A stretch of DNA of 18,650 nt. It comes from Cyclobacteriaceae bacterium. Lineage in GTDB: Bacteria > Bacteroidota > Bacteroidia > Cytophagales > Cyclobacteriaceae. Made by a program: the position numbers and the translations under genes. This document shows positions 6,347 through 13,234 of the stretch, piece by piece (positions within the stretch are counted from its first letter, which is position 1; the number at the start of each line of letters is the position of its first letter). Where the stretch lies: assembly GCA_025455225.1 (NCBI GenBank), contig JALOMY010000067.1, positions 1 to 18,650 of the forward strand, given 5' to 3'. The notes below the pieces were generated by a model, which was given only the letters and a program-made list of their open reading frames with translations, ran no database searches and had not been told where the DNA came from.

Positions 6347-6865
6347 ATGTCAGTAAGCAATATCAGCACAGTTAAAGCCAGCGAGATCGATCTGAAAGAG
6401 CGAGTCGTTGCCATTCAACGTGTAGCCAAAGTGGTTAAAGGAGGTCGCAGATTCAGCTTTGCCGCCATAGTTGTAGTAGGCGATGGCAACGGTGTGGTTG
6501 GGTATGGACTGGGTAAAGCCAATGAGGTAACCGATGCCATTACCAAAGGCATCGATGATGCTAAGAAGCACCTGGTTAAAGTGCCCATTACCAAGGGTAC
6601 GGTTCCCCACGAGGCCATCGGTAAGTTTGGTGGAGGATTCGTTCTGCTAAAACCTGCTTCACCCGGTACGGGTGTTATTGCCGGTGGTGCCATGCGTGCT
6701 GTGCTGGAAAGTGCCGGTGTTCATAATGTGTTGGCTAAATCCAAAGGATCATCCAATCCTCATAACGTGGTAAAGGCTACATTCAATGCATTGACCAATA
6801 TGCGTGATGCCTTTACGGTTGCCAAGAACAGAGGTGTTTCATTATCAAAAGTGTTTAACGGATAA
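6347..6865 (+). CDS. rpsE: 30S ribosomal protein S5 (uS5)
   Basis: S5 helps maintain decoding accuracy and lies at the mRNA entry site with S3 and S4. The 172-residue product has the N-terminal double-stranded RNA-binding-like domain (about residues 15-80: ERVVAIQRVAKVVKGGRRF, then GDGNGVVGYGLGKA). The C-terminal S5 fold follows, including ASPGTGVIAGGAMRAVLE. The ATG at 6347 gives MSVSNISTVKASEIDLKE, usual for the phylum. It is 13 bases after rplR and 5 before rpmD. Confidence 0.99.
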   Translation: MSVSNISTVKASEIDLKERVVAIQRVAKVVKGGRRFSFAAIVVVGDGNGVVGYGLGKANEVTDAITKGIDDAKKHLVKVPITKGTVPHEAIGKFGGGFVLLKPASPGTGVIAGGAMRAVLESAGVHNVLAKSKGSSNPHNVVKATFNALTNMRDAFTVAKNRGVSLSKVFNG

Positions 6866-6870
6866 TTGAC

Positions 6871-7050
6871 ATGGCTAAGGTAAAGATCACACAGACCAGA
6901 AGCGATATTAAAAGACCAGAAACACAGCAGCGCACCTTGCGCGCGTTGGGCCTGGGCAAACCACATAAGTCGGTTGAGGTGGAATTAACGCCCCAGATCT
7001 CCGGCATGATTACGAAGGTTCATCATTTGATTACCGTAAAAGAGCTGTAA
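6871..7050 (+). CDS. rpmD: 50S ribosomal protein L30 (uL30)
   Basis: Small large-subunit protein contacting domain II of 23S rRNA. The product is 59 residues, the normal bacterial size: it starts MAKVKITQTRSDIKRP and runs through LRALGLGKPHKSVEVELTP to the end HHLITVKEL. The RTLRALGLGK segment (residues 21-30) is the family signature. It fits exactly between rpsE (5-base gap) and rplO (4-base gap), the standard spc order. Confidence 0.98.
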   Translation: MAKVKITQTRSDIKRPETQQRTLRALGLGKPHKSVEVELTPQISGMITKVHHLITVKEL

Positions 7051-7054
7051 TACC

Positions 7055-7501
7055 ATGAAGCTACATACATTAAAACCTGCAGAAGGATCAGTAAAATCAA
7101 ACAAGAGGCTCGGACGTGGCCAGGGTTCAGGTGGTTCTACTGCCGGTCGTGGTCATAAAGGTGCAAAGTCACGTTCAGGGTATTCCAGAAAGTTTGGTTT
7201 CGAAGGTGGTCAGATGCCCTTACAGCGCAGGGTTCCCAAGTTTGGTTTCAAGAATAATAATAAAGTTTATTTCAAAGCCGTAAACCTGGACGTATTGGAG
7301 ACTCTTGCCGGTAAGATTCAATCGGCCGATATCAGTGTCCAGGTATTGATTGATAATGGAATTGTTGGCAAGAGCGATAAAGTAAAAGTATTAGGCAGGG
7401 GTGAATTAAAATCAAAGGTGAATGTACAAGCGCATGCCTTTTCAGAAACTGCCGTAAAAGCAATTGAAAAAGTGGGAGGAACAGCAACCCCAATTAAATA
7501 A
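7055..7501 (+). CDS. rplO: 50S ribosomal protein L15 (uL15)
   Basis: Late-assembly protein whose extended N-terminal arm threads into 23S rRNA. The 148-residue product has the glycine/arginine-rich arm GRGQGSGGSTAGRGHKG (about residues 21-37) followed by SRSGYSRKFGFEGGQMPL. The globular C-terminal domain contains VQVLIDNGIVGKSDKVKVLG. Length and motifs are normal. The TAA overlaps the secY ATG by one base, coupling L15 to the translocon subunit. Confidence 0.99.
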   Translation: MKLHTLKPAEGSVKSNKRLGRGQGSGGSTAGRGHKGAKSRSGYSRKFGFEGGQMPLQRRVPKFGFKNNNKVYFKAVNLDVLETLAGKIQSADISVQVLIDNGIVGKSDKVKVLGRGELKSKVNVQAHAFSETAVKAIEKVGGTATPIK

Positions 7502-8817
7502 TGAAGCGGTTTTTTACGACCATACGCAATATTTTCTCAATCGAGGACCTGAGGGTTCGGATTCTCAATACCATTGGGTTTTTGATCATTTTCAGGCTGG
7601 GATCATTCATTGTATTACCTGGTGTAGATCCGGTTATTCTGGCTCAGAATGCCGTATCGGGTGGAATCTTTGATCTGCTCAATACCTTCCTGGGCGGATC
7701 GTTCAGCCGGGCATCCATTTTTGCCCTGGGCATCATGCCTTATATCTCAGCTTCCATTATTGTACAGCTGCTGACATTCGCTGTACCGTATTTCCAGAAG
7801 CTACAAAAGGAAGGTGATTCAGGTCGTAAACGGTTAAATCAAATCACCCGCGTACTTACCATTTTCATAACCGGATTTCAATCGTACGGATACATCCGTG
7901 GCACCATTCCCAATGAGGCCATTATTTCTCCGGGAATGTTCTTCTACGTATCGTCCATTGTAATCCTGATCGCAGGAACCATGTTCTGCATGTGGTTGGG
8001 TGAACGGATTACTGACAAAGGAATTGGAAATGGTATTTCGGTATTGATTATGATCGGTATCGTTTCCCGTTTTCCGGGCGCCATTATTGATGAAGCGGTG
8101 AACAACCGTGGAATGCAGGGAGCCTTACTATTTATTGTTGAATTGCTGGCTTTGTTCTTTGTGGTAATGGGCGTTATCATGCTCACCCAGGCAACCCGAA
8201 GAATACCGATTCAATACGCCAAGCAGGTTATTGGAAATAAACTGTATGGTGGTAAGCGTGATTTTATTCCGCTGAAACTGAATTCGGCCGGAGTAATGCC
8301 GATCATCTTTGCGCAAGCGCTTTTTATTCCTGCTTTGCTGGCAGGCATATGGAGAGATAGTGATATCGGGGCATACATTGGTTCTACGTTTTCTGATTTC
8401 ACTTCCTGGCAGTACAACTTACTATTTGGTTCATTGATCCTGATTTTCACGTTCTTCTACACTGCGATCACGATCAACTCCAACGATATTGCCGATAACC
8501 TGAAACGCAACGGTGGCTTTGTTCCCGGCATTAAGCCTGGTAAGCAAACCGCTGAGTTTATCGATACTATTTTATCAAGAATTACACTTCCGGGGGCTTT
8601 ATTCCTGGTGATTGTTGCGGTACTTCCTGCATTTGCAGTACGTGCCGGTGTGGGTCAGAATTTCGCTCAATTCTATGGTGGTACTTCGTTGCTGATTATG
8701 GTCGGGGTAATACTCGATACGTTGCAGCAAATCGAAAGCTACCTGTTGATGCGTCATTACGAAGGGATGATGAAATCCGGTCGTGTAAAAGGTCGTTCTC
8801 AATTTGCTGCGGCTTAA
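7501..8817 (+). CDS. secY: Preprotein translocase subunit SecY
   Basis: Channel-forming inner-membrane subunit of the SecYEG translocon, which exports unfolded preproteins and inserts membrane proteins. The 438-residue product shows ten hydrophobic segments at roughly residues 20-37, 72-95, 115-135, 145-166, 173-190, 205-226, 262-284, 304-325, 364-382 and 392-412. The family motif GIMPYISASIIVQLL lies at about 78-92. A second family segment, DIADNLKRNGGFVPGIKPG (about 328-346), forms the cytoplasmic loop that contacts SecA and the ribosome. Length is normal for the phylum. secY follows rplO directly; no adk gene separates it from map. Confidence 0.99.
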   Translation: MKRFFTTIRNIFSIEDLRVRILNTIGFLIIFRLGSFIVLPGVDPVILAQNAVSGGIFDLLNTFLGGSFSRASIFALGIMPYISASIIVQLLTFAVPYFQKLQKEGDSGRKRLNQITRVLTIFITGFQSYGYIRGTIPNEAIISPGMFFYVSSIVILIAGTMFCMWLGERITDKGIGNGISVLIMIGIVSRFPGAIIDEAVNNRGMQGALLFIVELLALFFVVMGVIMLTQATRRIPIQYAKQVIGNKLYGGKRDFIPLKLNSAGVMPIIFAQALFIPALLAGIWRDSDIGAYIGSTFSDFTSWQYNLLFGSLILIFTFFYTAITINSNDIADNLKRNGGFVPGIKPGKQTAEFIDTILSRITLPGALFLVIVAVLPAFAVRAGVGQNFAQFYGGTSLLIMVGVILDTLQQIESYLLMRHYEGMMKSGRVKGRSQFAAA

Positions 8818-8824
8818 GTGCTGA

Positions 8825-9622
8825 ATGGTTCACTTAAAGACTGACGAGGAAATCCAAATCATCAAAGAGGGTGCCCAAATCCTGGGTAAAGCTCATGGTG
8901 AAGTGGCCAGGCTGGTAAAGCCTGGTGTTAAAACATCAGCGTTAGACAAAGTGGCGGAAGAGTTTATTCGTGATCATGGAGGAATTCCATCCTTCAAGAA
9001 TTACAATGGAACCTTTCCTGCATCGCTTTGCATTTCGGTAAACGATGTTGTTGTTCATGGGTTTCCCGGAAATTATGAACTGCGTGCGACAGATATTATT
9101 GCTGTTGACTGCGGTGTGTACTTCAAGGGATTCCACAGCGACTCGGCATATACTTATCCGCTGGAAGGTGTTGCCAAAGAAACGCTGATGTTGCTCGAGA
9201 GAACTTATGAATCGCTCTATCGGGGTATCGAGCAGGCAAGAGCCGGTAACCGGATGGGTGATGTGAGTTACGCGATTCAGAGCTATGTAGAGAGTTTTGG
9301 ATATGGTGTTGTTCGCGAACTTGTAGGACATGGCGTTGGAAAGAATCTCCATGAAGACCCTGAAGTACCCAACTATGGTAAGCGGGGCAAGGGAGTAAAG
9401 CTGGTGCCGGGTATGGTGTTCGCCATTGAACCCATGATTAACATGGGAACACGAAGCGTGGTTCAGGAGCGTGATGGATGGACAATTCGGACAGCCGACA
9501 GAAAACCATCTGCGCATTATGAGCATATGGTGGCAATAGGTGAAGAAAAAACAGAGGTGTTAACCACCCATCAGTATATAGAAGAAAATTATTCGTATAA
9601 GTGGCGAAGCAAAAGTCGATAG
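8825..9622 (+). CDS. map: Methionine aminopeptidase, type I
   Basis: Cytosolic metalloenzyme that removes the initiator Met from new proteins with a small second residue. The 265-residue product keeps the five metal ligands of the pita-bread fold: Asp95 (VDCGV), Asp106 (HSDSAYT), His169 (GHGVG), Glu202 (AIEPM) and Glu233 (YEHM). It also keeps the substrate-binding His79. There is no N-terminal SH3-linked or zinc-finger extension, so it is type Ia-like. The last residues KWRSKSR overlap the infA start by 22 bases. The gene lies 7 bases after secY. Confidence 0.98.
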   Translation: MVHLKTDEEIQIIKEGAQILGKAHGEVARLVKPGVKTSALDKVAEEFIRDHGGIPSFKNYNGTFPASLCISVNDVVVHGFPGNYELRATDIIAVDCGVYFKGFHSDSAYTYPLEGVAKETLMLLERTYESLYRGIEQARAGNRMGDVSYAIQSYVESFGYGVVRELVGHGVGKNLHEDPEVPNYGKRGKGVKLVPGMVFAIEPMINMGTRSVVQERDGWTIRTADRKPSAHYEHMVAIGEEKTEVLTTHQYIEENYSYKWRSKSR

Positions 9623-9819
9623 AGCAGGACGGCACGATAACGGAAGCGTTATCAAACGCCATGTTTCGGGTTCAGTTGGAAAACGGACACGAAGTACTGG
9701 CGCATATTTCGGGTAAAATGAGGATGCATTACATCCGAATTTTACCGGGGGATAAGGTGAGGCTGGAAATGTCGCCTTATGACCTGACTAAAGGAAGAAT
9801 AGTATTTAGATATAAATAA
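9601..9819 (+). CDS. infA: Translation initiation factor IF-1, GTG start
   Basis: Single OB-fold protein that occupies the 30S A site during initiation. The 72-residue product reads MAKQKSIEQDGTITEALSNA and onward, with the family core HISGKMRMHYIRILPGDKV (about residues 35-53) and YDLTKGRIVFRYK at the end. The start must be the GTG at 9601, because it reproduces the nearly universal MAKQ-SIEQDG N-terminus. This places the first 22 bases inside the end of map. A GTG start inside the upstream gene suggests translational coupling. Confidence 0.98.
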   Translation: MAKQKSIEQDGTITEALSNAMFRVQLENGHEVLAHISGKMRMHYIRILPGDKVRLEMSPYDLTKGRIVFRYK

Positions 9820-9865
9820 TAAGTAAAGGCGCAAATTATTACGTCTACACAAACGACCGAGAGCA

Positions 9866-9982
9866 ATGAAAGTAAAAACATCCATAAAAAAGCGTAGCGC
9901 TGATTGCAAGATTATCAGACGCAAAGGCAAGTTGTATGTGATTAACAAGAAGAATCCCCGCTACAAGCAGAGACAGGGATAA
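9866..9982 (+). CDS. rpmJ: 50S ribosomal protein L36 (bL36), zinc-ligand-poor form
   Basis: Smallest large-subunit protein, bound between 23S helices near the base of the L7/L12 stalk. The 38-residue product starts MKVKTSIKKRSADCK and ends KKNPRYKQRQG. Of the usual C-X2-C-X12-C-X4-H zinc ligands only Cys14 remains. The first Cys and the later Cys and His positions are occupied by other residues, as is common in Bacteroidota. The ATG at 9866 gives the family-standard length. It is 46 bases after infA and 51 before rpsM. Confidence 0.97.
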   Translation: MKVKTSIKKRSADCKIIRRKGKLYVINKKNPRYKQRQG

Positions 9983-10033
9983 TTCACATTGTATTTGATT
10001 ATTAGCAAAAACAGAAATTGATAAATAAACAAC

Positions 10034-10414
10034 ATGGCAAGGATACAAGGTGTTGATATTCCGGATAACAAGCGAGGCGAGATCAGCCTTACCTACATCT
10101 ATGGTATTGGTCGCAGAACAGCTCAAAAGATTCTGACGAATGCCGGTGTAGACTGGAATAAAAAAGCAAAAGACTGGACGGATGATGAATCCAACGCAAT
10201 CCGTTCATTCATCGCAGAAAACTTCAAGATCGAGGGAGCCCTCCGGTCGGAAGTCCAGTTGAGCATTAAGCGCCTCATGGACATTGGTTGTTATCGCGGT
10301 CTTCGGCACCGTAAAGGATTGCCGGTGCGTGGCCAGACAACCAAGAATAATGCACGTACCCGTAAAGGAAAGCGTAAGACGGTTGCGAACAAGAAGAAGG
10401 CAACGAAAGGTTAA
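10034..10414 (+). CDS. rpsM: 30S ribosomal protein S13 (uS13)
   Basis: Head protein that forms intersubunit bridges with L5 and contacts P-site tRNA through its C-terminal tail. The 126-residue product starts MARIQGVDIPDNKRGEISL. It carries the helix-turn-helix-like region TYIYGIGRRTAQKIL (about residues 20-34) and the signature CYRGLRHRKGLPVRGQTTKNN (about 83-103, split by the conserved RH-RKGLP turn). The tail is Lys-rich. The 51-base gap before it has no clear promoter. Confidence 0.99.
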   Translation: MARIQGVDIPDNKRGEISLTYIYGIGRRTAQKILTNAGVDWNKKAKDWTDDESNAIRSFIAENFKIEGALRSEVQLSIKRLMDIGCYRGLRHRKGLPVRGQTTKNNARTRKGKRKTVANKKKATKG

Positions 10415-10443
10415 TCATTGACAGGATATAAATTATAAGAGTA

Positions 10444-10839
10444 ATGTCCTCAGAAAAAAGAAAAGATAAAGCCAAAAAGCGTGTGGTGCAGGTAGAAGCC
10501 TCAGGCCAGGCCCACATTCAGGCTACATTCAACAACATTGTAATCTCCATGACCAACTCCACCGGTCAGGTAATCACCTGGTCATCGGCTGGTAAAATGG
10601 GATTTAAAGGATCCAAGAAGAACACTCCCTATGCTGCCCAGATGGCCGCCCAGGATTGTGCTTCACGCGCTTTTGAATTGGGACTTCGCAAGGTTGAAGT
10701 TTTTGTGAAAGGCCCCGGGTCTGGACGTGAATCCGCGATCCGTACCATTCAATCGGCAGGTATTGAGATTTCGACCATCAAGGATGTTACTCCGCTTCCG
10801 CACAACGGTTGCCGTCCTCCCAAGAAAAGAAGAGTTTAA
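10444..10839 (+). CDS. rpsK: 30S ribosomal protein S11 (uS11)
   Basis: Platform protein that shapes the mRNA path near the E site with 16S rRNA h45. The 131-residue product has a Lys-rich N-terminus (SSEKRKDKAKKR). The core reads AHIQATFNNIVISMTNSTG (about residues 23-41), then VEVFVKGPGSGRESAIRTIQ. The end DVTPLPHNGCRPPKKRRV includes the Asn-Gly pair that becomes isoaspartate in E. coli. Normal length. It follows rpsM after 29 bases and precedes rpsD by 60. Confidence 0.99.
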   Translation: MSSEKRKDKAKKRVVQVEASGQAHIQATFNNIVISMTNSTGQVITWSSAGKMGFKGSKKNTPYAAQMAAQDCASRAFELGLRKVEVFVKGPGSGRESAIRTIQSAGIEISTIKDVTPLPHNGCRPPKKRRV

Positions 10840-10850
10840 ATTATAGACAA

Positions 10851-10877
10851 GCTGATGATGCGTAAAGCAGGATCAGC
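10851..10877 (+). other. Small inverted repeat upstream of rpsD
   Basis: GCTGAT at 10851-10856 and ATCAGC at 10872-10877 are perfect complements around a 15-base loop, in the 60-base gap between rpsK and rpsD. S4, the rpsD product, is the autogenous regulator of the alpha operon in E. coli, so a leader structure here would be plausible. Six base pairs with a large loop can arise by chance. Confidence 0.2.
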
Positions 10878-10899
10878 GCGATAAAAAATAAAAGTAAAA

Positions 10900-11505
10900 A
10901 TGGCACGATACACAGGCCCACGAGTACGAATATCAAGAAAGTTTGGAGAGCCCATCTTAGGTGATAACAAAGCTCTTCAGAAGAAGAATTACGCTCCCGG
11001 TATGCACGGACGGGGCAAGAAGAGAAAGCAATCAGAATATGCTACTCAGCTTGCTGAAAAACAAAAGGCCAAGTACATCTACGGATTGCTTGAACGCCAA
11101 TTTGCCAAACTGTTCGATAAGGCATCGCGTAAGAAGGGTATTACCGGTGAAGTATTGCTTCAATTACTTGAGGCACGCTTAGACAACACGGTTTACCGCT
11201 TAGGTATTGCGCCTACACGCAGGGCAGCTCGCCAGCTTGTGTCGCATAAGCATATTACGGTTAATGGCGATATCGTCAATATTCCTTCGTTCACCCTGCG
11301 TCCGGGCGATAAAATTGGAGTACGTGAGAAATCAAAGTCGCTGGAATCCATTACCACCAGTTTATCCATTCAGGGTGCCAAGAAGTATGCCTGGCTGGAA
11401 TGGGATAATTCGGAACTTGAAGGAAAGTTGATTCATCTTCCGGTTCGTGAAGATATCCCTGAGAACATCAACGAGCAGTTGATCGTTGAATTGTACTCGA
11501 AGTAA
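10900..11505 (+). CDS. rpsD: 30S ribosomal protein S4 (uS4), zinc-free form
   Basis: Nucleator of 16S rRNA folding (5' domain) and part of the mRNA entry helicase with S3 and S5. In E. coli it also binds alpha-operon mRNA. The 201-residue product contains no cysteine, so the N-terminal zinc knuckle of some S4 proteins is absent. The S4 RNA-binding domain starts near LEARLDNTVYRLGIAPTRR (about residues 91-109) and continues through RQLVSHKHITVNG. The C-terminus is EQLIVELYSK. Length is typical. rpoA starts 26 bases later. Confidence 0.99.
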   Translation: MARYTGPRVRISRKFGEPILGDNKALQKKNYAPGMHGRGKKRKQSEYATQLAEKQKAKYIYGLLERQFAKLFDKASRKKGITGEVLLQLLEARLDNTVYRLGIAPTRRAARQLVSHKHITVNGDIVNIPSFTLRPGDKIGVREKSKSLESITTSLSIQGAKKYAWLEWDNSELEGKLIHLPVREDIPENINEQLIVELYSK

Positions 11506-11531
11506 TTATAACCCTTTAATCAGAACGTATT

Positions 11532-12521
11532 ATGTCAATATTAGCATTTCAGATTCCGGATAAAGTTGTAATGGAGAAAGCCGATGATTTTCACGGCACC
11601 TTTACCTTTAAGCCGCTGGAAAAAGGATATGGTGTTACCATCGGTAATGCGTTACGCAGAATCCTTCTTTCTTCATTGGAAGGGTACGCCATTACAGGAA
11701 TTAAAATTCCTGGCGTTTTACATGAATTTTCAACGATTGAAGGTGTTGTTGAAGATGTTGCAGAAATTATCCTGAACCTTAAGATGGTTCGTTTAAAGAA
11801 GGTTACGGACAGCTTCGATACCAAAGTGAACATCAATATCAAGAAGCAGAAGCAATTCACTGCTGGTGATATTGCCAAGTTTACTTCAGCTTTTGAAGTT
11901 CTTAACCCGGAGCACGTAATCTGTAATCTGGATGAATCGGCTCACTTCGAAATTGAACTGACTATTGAAAAGGGAAGAGGATACCTTCCTGCGGAAGAAA
12001 ACAAACCCAACGAGCAGGTATTTGGATACATTCCCATTGACGCGATTTTCACACCCATCAAGAATGTGAAATTCAGCGTGGAGAATACCCGTGTGGAACA
12101 AAAGACCGACTATGAAAAGTTGGTTCTTGAAATTCAGACGGATGGTTCCATTCACCCGGAGAAAGCGTTAGAAGGCGCAGCCCATATTCTGATTAAGCAT
12201 TTTGCCCTCTTCAGCGACAAATCTATGGAGCTTGAAACCGGCAAGGATGCTGAAGTTGAGCAGGTTGATGAAGAGTTGTTGCATATGCGCAAGCTGCTTA
12301 AGACCCCGCTGCATGATCTTGATCTTTCCGTTCGTGCCTACAACTGTTTGAAGGCAGCTGATGTTAAGACCCTTGGTGACCTGGTTGAACTGGAAATTTC
12401 GGATATGATGAAGTTCAGAAACTTCGGTAAGAAGTCACTGGCTGAACTTGAACAATTGGTTGCCGAGAAAGGCCTTACCTTCGGTATGGACCTGGCAAAG
12501 TATAAACTTGATGAAGAATAA
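11532..12521 (+). CDS. rpoA: DNA-directed RNA polymerase subunit alpha
   Basis: Scaffold of core RNA polymerase: two alpha subunits dimerise through the N-terminal domain and recruit beta and beta'. The 329-residue product has the NTD motif KGYGVTIGNALRRILLSSLEG (about residues 34-54, split by IGNALRR). The C-terminal domain starts near residue 258 with the DNA/activator-contacting helix VRAYNCLKAADV and a later GKKSLAEL turn. The CTD residues equivalent to E. coli Arg265, Asn268 and Lys271 are kept, so UP-element binding is possible. It is the usual fourth gene of the alpha operon, 5 bases before rplQ. Confidence 0.99.
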   Translation: MSILAFQIPDKVVMEKADDFHGTFTFKPLEKGYGVTIGNALRRILLSSLEGYAITGIKIPGVLHEFSTIEGVVEDVAEIILNLKMVRLKKVTDSFDTKVNINIKKQKQFTAGDIAKFTSAFEVLNPEHVICNLDESAHFEIELTIEKGRGYLPAEENKPNEQVFGYIPIDAIFTPIKNVKFSVENTRVEQKTDYEKLVLEIQTDGSIHPEKALEGAAHILIKHFALFSDKSMELETGKDAEVEQVDEELLHMRKLLKTPLHDLDLSVRAYNCLKAADVKTLGDLVELEISDMMKFRNFGKKSLAELEQLVAEKGLTFGMDLAKYKLDEE

Positions 12522-12526
12522 AAGTA

Positions 12527-13078
12527 ATGAGACACGGTAGGAAAGTAAATCATTTGGGCAGAACATCCAGCCATCGCAAAGCGATGCTGTCTAACCTTGC
12601 CTCTTCGTTGATCATAAGCAAGCGCATCACCACAACGGTTGCCAAAGCAAAGGAATTGCGTAAGTATGTTGAACCGTTGATTACGAAAGCCAAAAGTGAT
12701 ACGATGCATTCCCGCAGAACCGTTTTTTCCTATTTGCAGAATAAAGAGTCTGTGAAGGAATTATTCGGAACGGTGGCATCAAGAACAACCGACCGCCAGG
12801 GTGGCTACACCCGGATCATTAAAATGGGTGACAACCGCCTCGGTGATAATGCAGAAATGTGTCTGATTGAGCTGGTCGATTTCAACGAAATCTATAAAAA
12901 AGAAGGCGTTGCCAAGAAGGCTAAAACGCGCAGAAGCCGTACTGCAAAAGGTAAGAAGGCAGAAGCTTCTGAACCTGCTGCTGAAACAGCGGCCGAGCCA
13001 GCCCAGGAAGTAAAAGCCGAAAAACCCGCGAAAAAGGCAAAAGCCAAATCCGGATCAAAAAAAGAAGATAAGGAATAG
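12527..13078 (+). CDS. rplQ: 50S ribosomal protein L17 (bL17) with Ala/Lys/Glu-rich tail
   Basis: Bacterial-type large-subunit protein near the tunnel exit. The 183-residue product has a complete core of about 120 residues: MRHGRKVNHLGRTSSHRKAM at the start, then ITTTVAKAKELRKYVEPLITKAK. Core motifs GGYTRIIKMGDNRLGDNAEM and LIELVDFNE complete it. A charged low-complexity tail of about 60 residues follows, rich in Ala, Lys and Glu, with no recognisable domain. C-terminal extensions of L17 are common in the phylum. It is the last ribosomal gene, ending 23 bases before a strong terminator. Confidence 0.98.
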   Translation: MRHGRKVNHLGRTSSHRKAMLSNLASSLIISKRITTTVAKAKELRKYVEPLITKAKSDTMHSRRTVFSYLQNKESVKELFGTVASRTTDRQGGYTRIIKMGDNRLGDNAEMCLIELVDFNEIYKKEGVAKKAKTRRSRTAKGKKAEASEPAAETAAEPAQEVKAEKPAKKAKAKSGSKKEDKE

Positions 13079-13101
13079 TGCTGAGCCAAAACACATATGG
13101 G

Positions 13102-13136
13102 AAAGGGATTGAAGTTTGTTCAATCCCTTTTTTATT
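13102..13136 (+). terminator. Intrinsic terminator ending the ribosomal cluster
   Basis: A perfect 12-base-pair stem (AAAGGGATTGAA 13102-13113 with TTCAATCCCTTT 13119-13130) closes on a GTTTG loop and runs straight into TTTATTTT. It lies 23 bases after the rplQ stop. It separates the ribosomal transcript from carA. Confidence 0.93.
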
Positions 13137-13209
13137 TTCTATAGGGTTGATTTAAATCGTTTGAAGTGAAAAACTTCAGGGATTAGTCAAGGCATTGGTA
13201 TTTGAAGTT

Positions 13210-13217
13210 TATTTTTG
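13210..13217 (+). promoter_or_regulatory. Candidate -7 promoter element for carA-eno
   Basis: TATTTTTG fits the Bacteroidota -7 consensus TAnnTTTG and lies between the terminator of the preceding cluster and the preferred carA start at 13235. Predicted transcription start is near 13223-13225, giving a leader of about 10 bases. I see no good TTTG at the expected -33 distance, so the call is moderate. Confidence 0.5.
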
Positions 13218-13234
13218 TAAAACCACTAAGTCAC

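Noticed and set aside
8942..9526. 194-residue open frame on the minus strand opposite map
   Set aside because: Antisense shadow of the conserved MetAP gene, with no family resemblance and no start signals.
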